Below, one piece after another: positions 8,449 to 20,200 of a stretch of DNA of 64,000 nucleotides. The notes below the pieces were generated by a model, which ran no database searches, was not told the DNA's origin, and saw only the letters and a list, made by a program, of their open reading frames with translations. Both the position numbers and the translations under genes were made by a program. Source of the stretch: Streptomyces sp. R302 (GTDB lineage: Bacteria > Actinomycetota > Actinomycetes > Streptomycetales > Streptomycetaceae); NCBI RefSeq assembly GCF_012927245.1, contig NZ_JABBGE010000001.1, forward strand, positions 1 through 64,000, given 5' to 3'. Each line of letters opens with the position of its first letter. Within the stretch, counting starts at the first letter, position 1.

Positions 8449-9213
8449 ATGGCAGACAGCTTCGGCCCGGTGCTCGGCGGGCACGAGCGCGGTGCGCTCG
8501 CCCATGAGGGTGTTCCGGAAGGAGCGGATTCGGCCGCCGACGTCTATCGCCGGGAGCCGATCCGGGTCCTCGTCGTGGACGACCACGCGCTGTTCCGGCG
8601 GGGGCTGGAGATCGTCCTCGCGCAGGAGGAGGACATCCAGGTCGTCGGCGAGGCGGGTGACGGGGCGGAGGCGGTCGACAAGGCGGCGGATCTGCTGCCG
8701 GACATCGTCCTGATGGATGTACGGATGCCCCGGCGCGGCGGCATCGAGGCGTGCACGTCCATCAAGGAGGTCGCCCCCAGCGCGAAGATCATCATGTTGA
8801 CGATCAGCGACGAGGAGGCGGACCTGTACGACGCGATCAAGGCGGGCGCGACGGGCTACCTGCTCAAGGAGATCTCCACGGACGAGGTCGCGACGGCGAT
8901 CCGTGCCGTGGCCGACGGGCAGTCCCAGATCAGCCCGTCGATGGCCTCGAAGCTCCTCACCGAGTTCAAGTCGATGATCCAGCGCACCGACGAGCGCCGG
9001 CTGGTGCCGGCCCCCCGGCTCACCGACCGCGAGCTGGAGGTACTGAAGCTGGTCGCGACCGGCATGAACAACCGGGACATCGCCAAGGAGCTGTTCATCT
9101 CCGAGAACACCGTGAAGAACCACGTGCGGAACATCCTGGAGAAGCTCCAGCTCCACTCCCGCATGGAGGCCGTGGTGTACGCGATGCGGGAGAAGATCCT
9201 GGAGATCCGCTAG
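8449..9213 (+). CDS. NarL/LuxR-family response regulator, orphan
   Basis: 254 residues. A 37-residue extension precedes the receiver domain (VVDD pocket, phospho-acceptor Asp90 in LMDVRMP, conserved Thr in MLTISDEE). The GerE-type helix-turn-helix covers ~185-250 (LTDRELEVLKLVATGMNNRDIAKEL, split here over the recognition helix). No histidine kinase gene adjoins it, so its partner is elsewhere or it acts unphosphorylated. ATG start with GGGGAGG 5-12 bases upstream. It converges on the minus-strand glycosylase gene with only ~20 bases between them. Confidence 0.9.
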   Translation: MADSFGPVLGGHERGALAHEGVPEGADSAADVYRREPIRVLVVDDHALFRRGLEIVLAQEEDIQVVGEAGDGAEAVDKAADLLPDIVLMDVRMPRRGGIEACTSIKEVAPSAKIIMLTISDEEADLYDAIKAGATGYLLKEISTDEVATAIRAVADGQSQISPSMASKLLTEFKSMIQRTDERRLVPAPRLTDRELEVLKLVATGMNNRDIAKELFISENTVKNHVRNILEKLQLHSRMEAVVYAMREKILEIR

Positions 9214-9233
9214 GCCGGATCCGGAGGTGGGTC

Positions 9234-10448
9234 CTAGGCGTTCAGGGCCTTGACCAGGGCCGGGGTGAGTTCCGGCGGGTCCAGGCGCTCGACGCGTACC
9301 GTGTCGCAGCCGACCCAGGCGGCGGCCTCGCGGAGGGCCTGGGCGACCGGTTCCACGGCCTTGGGGCCCTCCAGGGAGACCTGCCTGCCGACGAGGGTGC
9401 GGCCCTCGCGGGCCGGGTCCACGCGGCCGACGAGGCGGCCGCCGGCGAGGACCGGCATCGCGAAGTATCCGTGCACCCGCTTCGGCTTCGGCACATAGGC
9501 CTCCAGGCGGTGGGTGAAGCCGAAGATCCGCTCGGTGCGCGCCCGCTCCCAGATGAGGGAGTCGAAGGGGGAGAGGAGCGTCGTGCGGTGGCGGCCGCGC
9601 GGCGGGGCGGCGAGGGCCGCCGGGTCCGCCCAGGCCGGCTTCCCCCAGCCCTCCACCTCGACCGGCACCAGACCGGAGTCGGCGACCACGGCGTCGAACT
9701 GCTCGGCCTTCAGCCGGTGGTAGTCGGCGATGTCCGCGCGCGTGCCGACGCCGAGCGCCTCGCCCGCCTGCCGTACGAGGCGCCGTACGCACTCGGTGTC
9801 GTCGAGGTCGTCGTGGCGCAGCGGCTCCGGGATCGCGCGCTCGGCGAGGTCGTACACGCGCTTCCAGCCGCGCCGCTCGGTGACGACGACGTCGCCGTAC
9901 ATCAGCGCCCGCTCGACGGCGATCTTCGTGTCGGACCAGTCCCACCACTCGCCCTTGTTCTTGGCGCCGCCGAGCTCGGTCGCGGTCCGCGGGCCCTCGG
10001 ACCGCAGCTGGTCGACGACCTTGGCGTAGGCGCCCTCGGGCAGCTCGTGGTACCAGTGCGGGCGGGCGCGGTAGGCGCGGCGGCGGAAGGCGAAGAGCGG
10101 CCACTCCTCGACGGGCAGGACGCAGGCGGCGTGCGACCAGTACTCGAAGGCGTGGCCGTCGGACCAGTACGCCTCCTCGACGGTGGTCCGTCCGACGGCG
10201 CCGAGGCGGGCGTAGGGGATGAGTTCGTGCGAGCGGGCGAGGACCGAGATGGTGTCCAGCTGGACCTGGCCGAGGTGACGGAGTACGCCGCGGACGCCGG
10301 CCTTGCGGTCGGGGGCGCCGAGGAAGCCCTGGGCGCGCAGGGCGATCCTGCGCGCCTCGGTGGCGGAGAGGGCGGCGGTGGGCTTCGGAGCGGGCTTCGG
10401 AGAGGTCGGCGGGGCGGTCTTCGGCACGGTCTTCGGCACGGTCGTCAT
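9234..10448 (-). CDS. AlkZ/YcaQ-like winged-helix DNA glycosylase family protein
   Basis: 404 residues built of repeated winged-helix units (HTH_42 family). GQVQLDTIS near the N-terminus matches the catalytic QxQ motif of AlkZ/YcaQ interstrand-crosslink glycosylases, which unhook alkylated bases. The first ~30 residues are a Lys/Pro/Thr repeat of low complexity. The gene lies 9 bases downstream of a GNAT gene, so they probably share a transcript. The spacer also reads TAGGGT-N6-ATG, a pattern that would allow an internal leaderless start. The substrate is inferred from the family only. Confidence 0.75.
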   Translation of the reverse strand: MTTVPKTVPKTAPPTSPKPAPKPTAALSATEARRIALRAQGFLGAPDRKAGVRGVLRHLGQVQLDTISVLARSHELIPYARLGAVGRTTVEEAYWSDGHAFEYWSHAACVLPVEEWPLFAFRRRAYRARPHWYHELPEGAYAKVVDQLRSEGPRTATELGGAKNKGEWWDWSDTKIAVERALMYGDVVVTERRGWKRVYDLAERAIPEPLRHDDLDDTECVRRLVRQAGEALGVGTRADIADYHRLKAEQFDAVVADSGLVPVEVEGWGKPAWADPAALAAPPRGRHRTTLLSPFDSLIWERARTERIFGFTHRLEAYVPKPKRVHGYFAMPVLAGGRLVGRVDPAREGRTLVGRQVSLEGPKAVEPVAQALREAAAWVGCDTVRVERLDPPELTPALVKALNA

Positions 10449-10457
10449 GGGGAAACC

Positions 10458-11096
10458 CTAGGCCCCGGGACCGACAGCGCCGGGGGTGTCCGGGGTGGTC
10501 GGGCGGGGGGCCACGGCGGGGGGTGCCTCGCGGGGCGGGAGGTACGGGACGGGGCTGGGGAGGCCGAAGTCGGAGGGGAGCAGGGCGCCGGTCCAGGCGT
10601 CCCTGAGGGTGCCGTTGTGGAGGAGGCCGGCGCGCTGGACGCCCTCCAGGGCGAAGCCGACGCGTTCGGCGACGGCGCGGGAGGCGGTGTTGCCGACCTC
10701 GGCGCGCCAGATGAGGCGGACGCAGCCGAGGCCGGTGAAGGCCCAGTGGGCGACGGTGCGGACGACCTCGGTCATATAGCCCTGGCCGCGGTGGCCGGGG
10801 GCCAGCCAGAAGCCGACCTCCCAGACGCCGTTGCCGCGGTTGTGGAGGCCGACGGCGGCGAAGAGCGGGCCGCCCTCCAGCGGCTCGACGGCGAAGCTGT
10901 AGTCGGAGTCGTCGCGCCAGCCGTCGGGGACGAGCCGGGTGAGGAAGAAGGTGGCGGCCTCGCGGGGGTACGGGTCCGGGACGGTCGTCCAGCGGCGGAT
11001 GGCGGGGTCCTGGCAGTGGGCGTACACGATGTCCTCGTCCTCGGGGACGAATCCGCGCAGCCGGAGGCGGTCGCTGGTGAGCGTGATGGGATCCAT
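10458..11096 (-). CDS. GNAT acetyltransferase, RimJ/RimL type
   Basis: 212 residues. It opens with the RimJ-type motif ITLTSDRLRLRGF, and the acetyl-CoA loop is GHRGQGYMTEVV. The WRAEVGNTASRAVAERVGF segment is typical of ribosomal-protein or small-molecule N-acetyltransferases. The C-terminal ~30 residues are Pro-rich. I chose the ATG at 11096 over an upstream extension to 11165. It is the first gene of a two-gene minus-strand unit with the glycosylase and is divergent from secA (238 bases apart). The substrate cannot be told. Confidence 0.82.
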   Translation of the reverse strand: MDPITLTSDRLRLRGFVPEDEDIVYAHCQDPAIRRWTTVPDPYPREAATFFLTRLVPDGWRDDSDYSFAVEPLEGGPLFAAVGLHNRGNGVWEVGFWLAPGHRGQGYMTEVVRTVAHWAFTGLGCVRLIWRAEVGNTASRAVAERVGFALEGVQRAGLLHNGTLRDAWTGALLPSDFGLPSPVPYLPPREAPPAVAPRPTTPDTPGAVGPGA

Positions 11097-11334
11097 GCCC
11101 GGATTGTGAGGACCGGGCGGGGCGGAAGCGAACACTTTTCGGATGGCGCGGCACCTTCCGACCACCTTGTGCGTTCTCTTTGCGGGCGGACGTGCGGTGG
11201 CGGCGATGCGGGCCTCCCTCCGCGAGGGTGGTCTCGCTTACGATGGCCGTTGCGGTGGGGACCACCTGCCGTGCCCGCGCTCGTGTCCGTACAAGACCCA
11301 GTGCCAGGCCCGACCGGCAAGGAGACCAGCCTCA

Positions 11335-14136
<2,802 letters not shown>

Positions 14137-14139
<3 letters not shown>

Positions 14140-14196
14140 CCCGCTGAGTGGTGACCTGCTGAGTGGTGACCCGCTGAGCAGTGACCTGTCGAGTGC
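14137..14196 (+). repeat. Four 15-bp tandem repeats that begin at the secA stop codon
   Basis: Units of the type TGACCCGCTGAGTGG start at 14137, 14152, 14167 and 14182, the last one degenerate. The period is a multiple of three, so each unit supplies another in-frame TGA after the real secA stop. Confidence 0.85.
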
Positions 14197-14199
14197 GGT

Positions 14200-14237
14200 C
14201 GAAGGGCCCTGCCGGATCCGTCCGGCGGGGCCCTTCG
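14200..14237 (+). terminator. Hairpin terminator after secA
   Basis: The 17-bp imperfect stem 14200-14216/14221-14237 (one T-G position) has a 4-base loop and lies 60 bases after the secA stop. It also overlaps the end region of the converging gene at 14238, so it may work in both directions. Confidence 0.75.
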
Positions 14238-14759
14238 TCATGGCTGGGCGCCGCCGACCAGTCGGCCGAGGCCGTCGAGTTCGACGGCGGCGCACCGCCA
14301 GCGGTGGTCGTCGCCGCGTTCCAGGCGGAAGGCGAGGGCGCGGACGCGGTGGCCGGCGGCGAGGGAGGCGAAGACCTCCAGGACGGCGTCCCCGGAGTGC
14401 GGCTGCGCGGCGCACCGGCGCAGTACGGGCCGGGCTCCGAGCCCTCGCGACACGGTCCTCGGCGCGAGCCGCACCAGCTGCTCGTAGGCCTCTCCGACGG
14501 TCAGCCCCAGCATCGAGTGCACGGGCCGCTCCCCGCTGAGCACGGCGACGAGGCGCTCGGCGAACGCGGTGTGCACGGGGAGGGTGCGGCGGGAGGCGCC
14601 TCCCGAGCCCGAGCCCGAGCCCGATCCCGAGCCCGGGCGCCGGGGCCGCCGGCCGGGACCGCCCTGCCCGGGCACGGTCGGGCGGGCGGCGGCCGGGGGC
14701 GTGACGTGGGTGCGGCGGGGCTGGGGTTCGGGGGTGGTGGTGGTCATGGTGTGGCGCAT
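14238..14759 (-). CDS. Rv3235-family (DUF6459) protein
   Basis: 173 residues. The first ~60 are disordered, with (GS) repeats; the conserved domain (~62-173) includes FAERLVAVLSGERPVHSMLGLTVG split by a short loop, and WRCAAVELDG near the end. This matches the Rv3235/DUF6459 family of unknown function, which lies close to secA in mycobacteria too. ATG start at 14759 with AAGGGA upstream. Convergent with secA, divergent from the gene at 14977. Confidence 0.75.
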   Translation of the reverse strand: MRHTMTTTTPEPQPRRTHVTPPAAARPTVPGQGGPGRRPRRPGSGSGSGSGSGGASRRTLPVHTAFAERLVAVLSGERPVHSMLGLTVGEAYEQLVRLAPRTVSRGLGARPVLRRCAAQPHSGDAVLEVFASLAAGHRVRALAFRLERGDDHRWRCAAVELDGLGRLVGGAQP

Positions 14760-14976
14760 GGGATCCCTTCGGAGGGTGACCGTGAGATACCGGTCGGTAA
14801 CTTTCCGTAGGGATCTTGTACGGGGTGGGTGGCGGGGCCCGCAAGAGGGGTGCGGGCCGGGGCGGACACGTACGGTGATTCGCCTATCAGGGTGATCCCG
14901 GGCTACGGGTGGACATCCCGGGGTAGTCGGGGCGGACGTATCCTGAGGGCGTTTCCGACTACGAAAGCGGCCAGCC

Positions 14977-15483
14977 ATGCGCGTGTACGTCCCTCTGACC
15001 CTTCCCGGTCTCGCACAGGCGCACAAGGCCGGCGAGGTGGGGCCCGGGCCGCTGACCGCCTACGCGGTGACCCCCGCGCTGCGCGAGTGGTACGTCTCCG
15101 ACGACATCGAGGAGCTGGAGTACGCGGCCCTCAGCCGGGCCGCCGCCGCCTCGCTGCGGCTCGTCGCGGGCGACCCGGAGGCGCCGCGCCGCCGGGTGGT
15201 CGTGGCCGTCGACGTCGCCGACAAGGACGCGACCGTGGACCCGGACCGGGGGCTCGACGCCGGCGCGATCGGCGAGGTGCGGATCGCCGGGCCCGTGGTC
15301 CTCGCGAAGGCCGCCGCCGTGCACGCCGACGCCGACGACGCCGAGGCGGACGTGACCGCCGCGGCCGCCGCGCTCGGCGCCGCCGACCAGGGCGACGACG
15401 ACGCGCGGTTCGTCGTGGACGGGGCCGAGGACCACGAGCTCCTCTGGTTCGGAATCCAGGAGATCCCCTCCCTCCTCGGCTGA
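14977..15483 (+). CDS. DUF6912-like conserved hypothetical protein
   Basis: 168 residues, acidic and Ala-rich. It starts MRVYVPLTLPGL and is rich in Asp/Glu toward the C-terminus (DDAEADVTAAAAALG), ending HELLWFGIQEIPSLLG. It fits the short actinobacterial DUF6912 family near secA; no catalytic motif, signal peptide or membrane segment is visible. A -10-like TATCCT lies 33 bases upstream of the ATG. The next gene starts 24 bases after its stop, but that gene seems to have its own promoter. Confidence 0.7.
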   Translation: MRVYVPLTLPGLAQAHKAGEVGPGPLTAYAVTPALREWYVSDDIEELEYAALSRAAAASLRLVAGDPEAPRRRVVVAVDVADKDATVDPDRGLDAGAIGEVRIAGPVVLAKAAAVHADADDAEADVTAAAAALGAADQGDDDARFVVDGAEDHELLWFGIQEIPSLLG

Positions 15484-15495
15484 GCCGGCGGCCTG

Positions 15496-15507
15496 TACCG
15501 TCGCTCC
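15496..15507 (+). promoter_or_regulatory. -10 element of a probable leaderless transcript (HAD gene)
   Basis: TACCGT (15496-15501) followed by six bases and the ATG at 15508. A start site ~7 bases after the -10 would place +1 on the initiation codon. No ribosome site is present. No clear -35. Confidence 0.45.
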
Positions 15508-16170
15508 ATGGGGAAGCACCACATGAAGAAGCATCTGGTCTGGGACTGGAACGGCACCCTGCTGGACGACATCGCCGCGGTCATCGGGGCCACCAACGCG
15601 GCCTTCGCCGAGCTCGGCCTCGAACAGATCACGCTGGAGCGGTACCGCGAGCTGTACACCGTCCCGGTGCCGAAGTTCTACGAGCGGCTGATGGGGCGGC
15701 TGCCCACCGATGCCGAGTGGTCCCTGATGGACGGGACCTTCCACCGGTACTACTGGGAGCGCGCGGAGGGCTGCGGGCTGACCGCGGGCGCCGCCGAGCT
15801 GCTCGCGGCCCGGCAGGCCGCCGGGGCCACCCAGTCGCTGCTCTCGCTCGCCCCGCACGCCGACCTGCTGCCGCTGGTGCGGCGGCACGGGATCGAGGAG
15901 CGGTTCGTCCGGGTCGACGGGCGCCCCGACAGCTCCACGGACGGCAAGTCCGGGCACATGGTGCGCCACCTGGAGGCGCTGGCCGTCCCCGTCGAGCGGA
16001 TCGTCGTCATCGGTGACGCCGCGGACGACGCGGTGGCCGCGAGCCATGTGGGGGCGCGGGCGGTGCTCTACACCGGCGGCTCGCACAGCCGGGCCTCGCT
16101 GGAGCGGGTCGGCGTGCCGGTCGTGGACTCCCTGGAGGAGGCCGTCGCGGTCGCGGAGGAGCTGGCCTAG
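15508..16170 (+). CDS. HAD-superfamily hydrolase, phosphoglycolate-phosphatase-like
   Basis: 220 residues. Motif I is DWNGTLLDD with nucleophile Asp13, but the usual second Asp (DxD) is Asn15. The C-terminal motif is VVIGDAADDAVAASHVGARAVLYTGG, and helical cap residues lie between them. Members remove phosphate from small metabolites. The DxN variant, which I recall in other actinobacterial HADs, may alter or lower catalysis. ATG at 15508 is chosen because a -10 hexamer lies just before it; ATG at 15523 is the alternative. It converges on the PfpI-like gene across a terminator hairpin. Confidence 0.8.
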   Translation: MGKHHMKKHLVWDWNGTLLDDIAAVIGATNAAFAELGLEQITLERYRELYTVPVPKFYERLMGRLPTDAEWSLMDGTFHRYYWERAEGCGLTAGAAELLAARQAAGATQSLLSLAPHADLLPLVRRHGIEERFVRVDGRPDSSTDGKSGHMVRHLEALAVPVERIVVIGDAADDAVAASHVGARAVLYTGGSHSRASLERVGVPVVDSLEEAVAVAEELA

Positions 16171-16181
16171 CCGCGGCGTAC

Positions 16182-16204
16182 GGGGCCGTCCTCCGGACGG
16201 CCCC
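16182..16204. terminator. Bidirectional hairpin between convergent genes
   Basis: A perfect 10-bp stem (16182-16191 with 16195-16204) and a 3-base loop lie between the HAD gene and the PfpI-like gene. Confidence 0.65.
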
Positions 16205-16222
16205 GGCCCCCCCGCCTCAGCC

Positions 16223-16777
16223 TCAGCCCTTCGCGCGCAGGACCTTCAGGAACTCCCGCATCCAGGTCGGGTGGTCCGGCCAGGCCCGTGAGGAGACGAG
16301 CAGGCCGTCGACGACCGCCGCCGAGTCCTGGAAGTCGGCGCCCGCCGCCTGCATGTCCAGCTCCAGGGCCGGGTACGCGGTGACCCTGCGGCCCTCCAGG
16401 CCGCCGACCGCCGCCGTGAGCAGCGGGCCGTGGCAGATCTGCGCCACCGGCTTGTCCGCGTCGAAGAAGGACTTCAGGATCTTGCGGAGCTCCGGGTCGT
16501 TGCGCAGGTACTCCGGGGCGCGGCCGCCCGGGATCACCACGGCCGCGTAGTCGCCCGGGTCGACCTCCGAGAAGGCGAGGTCGGCGGGCCAGGTGTAGCC
16601 GGGCTTCTCCGTGTACGTGTCGTAGCCGGGTTCGAAGTCGTGGACCACGAACCGGAGCTGCTTGCGCGCGGGGGCCGCGATGTCGACCTCGTACCCTTCT
16701 TCGAGCAGGCGCTGGTACGGGTACAACACCTCCAGCGACTCCGCCGCGTCGCCCGTCACGATCAAGATCTTCGCCAT
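16223..16777 (-). CDS. DJ-1/PfpI-family protein
   Basis: 184 residues. The flavodoxin-like fold starts MAKILIVTGDAAES, and the nucleophile-elbow motif QICHGPLL carries the conserved Cys. An acidic residue lies at GDAAESLEVLYPY. Family members are glyoxalases, chaperones or intracellular peptidases; which activity applies cannot be told. I chose the ATG at 16777 because GGGAGAG precedes it. Transcribed alone, converging on the HAD gene. Confidence 0.85.
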   Translation of the reverse strand: MAKILIVTGDAAESLEVLYPYQRLLEEGYEVDIAAPARKQLRFVVHDFEPGYDTYTEKPGYTWPADLAFSEVDPGDYAAVVIPGGRAPEYLRNDPELRKILKSFFDADKPVAQICHGPLLTAAVGGLEGRRVTAYPALELDMQAAGADFQDSAAVVDGLLVSSRAWPDHPTWMREFLKVLRAKG

Positions 16778-17204
16778 GGCTCTCCCGAGTCTCAGGGACG
16801 GTCGGTCCTCGTCGTGCACGCGTCCACGCTGCACCGTTCCGCGCGATCCGCCAAGAGTGCATGTGTCGCTGTCCAGAACGTCAAACTTCCACCCCCGCTT
16901 TTGTACACATACGGCTCATGACGAGGCAGGGGGCTTGAGCGATAGGCTTTTCCCGTGATCAGCGCGATACGCCGCGGGGGCAGTGCGGCCCCCGGCTGCC
17001 GCCCGGTCCGCTCACGCGGCCGGGCCGACCGTGCGTTCGCCGATCCCCTCCGTCCGGAAACCCCGCCCTCCGTGGCCGGTTTCGATCCGGGCATCTCTCA
17101 TCAGGGCATAACGTCGCCTTCGATCGGAATCACCGCGTCGAGGCGTTGTGCCCTTTCTTTCTTCCACCGACGTCACGCAACGGCGCGCGACAGGAGCAGA
17201 GGAC
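16778..17204. other. 427-base intergenic region before NAD-GDH
   Basis: Divergent region between the PfpI-like gene and NAD-GDH. It includes a relatively A/T-rich patch at 16876-16925, which probably holds promoters. I see no ORF with a ribosome site, no tRNA and no strong hairpin. Confidence 0.4.
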
Positions 17205-20200
17205 ATGCAGACCAAGCTGGACGAAGCAAAGGCCGAGCTGCTCGAAAGGGCCGCCCGCGTAGCTGAGCACAGCCCGGTCGGGGGGCGACTTCCGACGGGC
17301 CCGGAGGGCGACCGCCCGGACCGGGACACCGTGCTCGACTATCTCCAGCGCTACTACCTGCACACCGCCCCCGAGGACCTCTCCGACCGCGATCCGGACG
17401 ACGTCTTCGGCGCCGCGCTCTCCCACTACAAGCTCGCGGAGAACCGGCCCCAGGGCACCGCGAACGTCCGCGTGCACACCCCGACGGTCGAGGAGAACGG
17501 CTGGACCAGCAGCCACTCCGTCGTCGAGGTCGTCACCGACGACATGCCCTTCCTCGTCGACTCCGTCACCAACGAGCTGTCCCGCCAGGGCCGCGGCATC
17601 CACGTCGTGATCCACCCGCAGGTCCTCGTCCGCCGTGACATCACCGGCAAGCTCATCGAGGTCCTGTCGGCCCAGATCCACGGCGAGCTGCCGCACGACG
17701 CGCTCGCCGAGTCCTGGATCCACGTCGAGATCGACCGCGAGACCGACAGGGCCGACCTCAAGCAGATCACCGCCGACCTGCTCCGGGTCCTCTCCGACGT
17801 CCGCGAGACCGTCGAGGACTGGGAGAAGATGCGCGACGCCGCGCTGCGCATCGCCGACGGCCTCCCCGCCGAGCCCACCGCCTCCGACCTGCGGCCCACC
17901 GAGGTCGAGGAGGCCCAGGAGCTGCTCCGCTGGCTCTCCGACGACCACTTCACCTTCCTCGGCTACCGGGAGTACGAGCTCGTCGACGGCGACGCGCTCG
18001 CCGCCGTCCCCGGCACCGGCCTCGGCATCCTGCGCGCCGACCCGCACCACACCGACGGCGAGTCCGGCCACCACGCCCACCCGGTCTCCCCGTCCTTCAG
18101 CCGGCTGCCCGCCGACGCCCGCGCCAAGGCCCGCGAGCACAAGCTGCTCATCCTGACGAAGGCCAACAGCCGCGCGACCGTGCACCGCCCCTCGTACCTC
18201 GACTACGTCGGCGTGAAGAAGTTCGACGCCGACGGCAACGTCATCGGCGAGCGCCGCTTCCTCGGCCTGTTCTCCTCCGCCGCGTACACCGAGTCCGTGC
18301 GCCGCGTGCCCGTCGTCAAGCGCAAGGTCCAGGAGGTCCTCGCCGGCGCCGGCTTCTCCCCGAACAGCCACGACGGCCGCGACCTGCTCCAGATCCTGGA
18401 GACCTACCCGCGCGACGAGCTGTTCCAGACCCCGGTCGACCAGCTCCAGTCCATCTCCACCAGCGTCCTGTACCTCCAGGAGCGGCGCCGGCTGCGGCTC
18501 TACCTGCGCCAGGACGAGTACGGCCGCTACTACTCGGCCCTCGTCTACCTGCCGCGCGACCGCTACACCACCCGCGTCCGGCTGCGGATCATCGAGATCC
18601 TCAAGGAGGAGCTGAACGGCACCTCCGTCGACTTCACCGCCTGGAACACCGAGTCGATCCTCTCCCGCCTCCACTTCGTCATCCGCGTCAAGCCGGGCAC
18701 CGAGCTCGCCGCCCTCACCGACGCCGACGTGGACCGCATCGAGGCCCGGCTCGTCGAGGCCGCACGCTCCTGGGCCGACGGCTTCGGCGAGGCGCTCAAC
18801 GCCGAGCTGGGCGAGGAGCGCGCCGCCGAGCTGCTGCGCCGCTACAACAACGCCTTCTCCGAGGGCTACAAGGCCGACCACTCGCCGCGCGCCGCCGTCG
18901 CCGACCTGGTCCGCATGGAAGCCCTCATCGCGGGCGGCAAGGACTTCGCGCTCTCCCTGTACGAGCCCGTCGCCGCCGGCCCCGGCGAGCGCCGCTTCAA
19001 GATCTACAAGACCGGCGAGCAGGTCTCCCTCTCCGCCGTCCTGCCGGTCCTCAACCGCCTCGGCGTCGAGGTCACCGACGAGCGGCCGTACGAGCTCCGC
19101 TGCGCCGACCGCACCCAGGCCTGGATCTACGACTTCGGCCTGCGGATGCCCGCGCCCACCGGCAACGGCGGCGACTTCGTCGGCGACGACGCCCGCGAGC
19201 GCTTCCAGGAGGCCTTCGCCGCCACCTGGACCGGCGAGGCCGAGAACGACAACTTCAACTCCCTCGTCCTCTCCGCCGGGCTCACCTGGCGCGAGGCGAT
19301 GGTGCTGCGCGCCTACGCCAAGTACCTCCGGCAGGCGAGCTCGCCGTTCAGCCAGGACTACATGGAGGACACCCTCCGCAACAACGTCCACACCACCCGG
19401 CTGCTCGTCTCCCTCTTCGAGGCCCGGATGGCGCCGGAGCGCCAGCGCGCCGGCACCGAGCTCATCGACGGCATCCTGGAGGAGCTCGACGGCGCCCTCG
19501 ACCAGGTCGCCAGCCTGGACGAGGACCGGATCCTGCGGTCCTTCCTCACCGTCATCAAGGCGACCCTGCGGACGAACTTCTTCCAGAGGTCCGCGGACGG
19601 CCGGCCGCACTCCTACGTGTCGATGAAGTTCGACCCGCAGGCCATCCCCGACCTGCCGGCGCCGCGCCCCGCCTTCGAGATCTGGGTGTACTCGCCGCGC
19701 GTCGAGGGCGTCCACCTGCGCTTCGGCAAGGTCGCCCGAGGCGGCCTGCGCTGGTCCGACCGCCGCGAGGACTTCCGTACCGAGATCCTCGGCCTGGTCA
19801 AGGCGCAGATGGTGAAGAACACCGTCATCGTGCCCGTCGGCGCCAAGGGCGGCTTCGTCGCCAAGCAGCTCCCGGACCCGTCCGCGGACCGCGACGCCTG
19901 GCTGGCCGAGGGCATCGCCTCGTACAAGACCTTCATCTCGGCGCTGCTCGACATCACCGACAACCTGGTCGCCGGCGAGGTCGTGCCCCCGGTCGACGTC
20001 GTCCGCCACGACGAGGACGACACCTACCTCGTCGTCGCCGCCGACAAGGGCACCGCCACCTTCTCCGACATCGCCAACGGCGTCGCGGAGGAGTACGGCT
20101 TCTGGCTCGGCGACGCCTTCGCCTCCGGCGGCTCCGCCGGCTACGACCACAAGGGCATGGGCATCACCGCCCGCGGCGCCTGGGAGTCCGTCAAGCGGCA

